A DNA stretch of 31,779 nt from Thermoleophilia bacterium (GTDB taxonomy: Bacteria; Actinomycetota; Thermoleophilia; Gaiellales; Gaiellaceae), in the NCBI GenBank assembly GCA_025934335.1, contig JAICYG010000005.1:1-31779 (forward strand). Reading direction: 5' to 3'. Under the pieces are notes generated by a model. The model worked only from the letters and a program-made list of their open reading frames with translations. It was not told where the DNA came from and did no database searches. Position numbers and translations under genes: made by a program. This document shows positions 31,411 through 31,779 of the stretch, in pieces. Within the stretch, counting starts at the first letter, position 1. Each line of letters begins with the position of its first letter.

Positions 31411-31779
31411 ATGGAGGCGCTGCGCCAGGTGGAGGGTTGGCCGTGCGAGCACGCCGCCGTCGCGGTGACCGGCGCGGCGGAGGCCTCGGTCGGTGATGCG
31501 GCCCGTCGCTTCCCGTGGGCGTCGGTGACGAAGCTCGCGACCGCGGTGGCGATGCTCGTGGCGGCGGAGGAGGGCATCGTCGACCTCGACGAGCCTGCGG
31601 GGCCGCCCGGTGCGACGGTCCGGCACCTGCTCGCGCACGCGGCGGGGCTGCCTTTCGAGCAGGGTGCGCCGATCGCGCGGCCCGGCACTCGGCGCATCTA
31701 CTCGAACTACGGCTTCGAGGTGGCGGCGGCGCTCGTCGCCGAGCGCGCCGAGATGCCGTTTGAGGACTACTTCACGCAC
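31411..31779 (+). CDS. Serine beta-lactamase-like hydrolase (3' partial)
   Basis: 123 codons are visible and the frame runs off the window. The catalytic S-x-x-K is in PWASVTKLATAVAML (Ser and Lys of ASVTK), and the Y-x-N is in RIYSNYGFEVAAAL, so this is a class C beta-lactamase/DD-peptidase/esterase-type serine hydrolase. GIVDLDEPAGPPGATVRHLL and HAAGLPFEQG match the family. No signal peptide is seen at the ATG, so it is probably cytoplasmic. The substrate cannot be told. Divergent from the Rid gene. Confidence 0.88.
   Translation, partial: MEALRQVEGWPCEHAAVAVTGAAEASVGDAARRFPWASVTKLATAVAMLVAAEEGIVDLDEPAGPPGATVRHLLAHAAGLPFEQGAPIARPGTRRIYSNYGFEVAAALVAERAEMPFEDYFTH

Noticed and set aside
1..31779. 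CRISPR array, insertion sequence, prophage or attachment site
   Set aside because: No short regular repeats with spacers, no transposase or integrase motif and no tRNA-flanked direct repeats were found; the only repeat array is the in-frame GAF one.

Overview
This is a very GC-rich, tightly packed bacterial chromosome segment. Codon choice, gene style and promoter style (many 4-nt overlaps, several TANNNT boxes 7-8 nt before start codons) suggest an Actinomycetota genome, probably a Thermoleophilia-type lineage (Gaiellales/Solirubrobacterales). That placement is inference. I see no rRNA, tRNA, CRISPR, phage or insertion sequence. The longest stretch without a gene is about 230 bases.

Left part (1-8000): the 3' end of a TPR-rich regulator, a LysR regulator with a perfect palindrome over its promoter, a 33-residue membrane peptide, a hypothetical gene coupled to ArfB ribosome rescue hydrolase, then a forward run of HAD phosphatase, AcpS, NAD(P)HX repair enzyme, alanine racemase and a methyltransferase. 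The run is chained by overlaps of the form NTGA that use GTG, ATG, TTG and apparently CTG starts. A short-chain dehydrogenase and a 1.1-kaa secreted subtilisin run the other way.

Middle (12000-26000): fabI is coupled to an HD/LuxR regulator, followed by a small ABM-like protein and a strong hairpin. On the minus strand a 1788-residue hybrid kinase (six GAFs, PAS, HisKA, HATPase, two receivers, Hpt) overlaps a receiver-cyclase by GTGA, which looks like a complete phosphorelay to a nucleotide second messenger. Then come an MFS exporter with its TetR repressor, a NarL-type two-component pair, a small protein and a universal stress protein.

Right part (26000-31779): a minus-strand run of ECF sigma factor, membrane-anchored propeller protein (putative anti-sigma), peroxiredoxin and DUF2269 membrane protein. 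The peroxiredoxin is the main discovery. Its frame is interrupted by one TGA exactly where AhpE-type peroxiredoxins have their peroxidatic Cys45, the frame stays open on both sides, the product has no cysteine at all, and a hairpin fitting the bacterial SECIS rules begins just downstream. I read it as a selenocysteine peroxiredoxin that ordinary gene calling splits in two. Beyond it lie a secreted propeller protein, a YbdK/GCS2-type glutamate-cysteine ligase coupled to a Rid-family protein, and the start of a serine beta-lactamase-like hydrolase.
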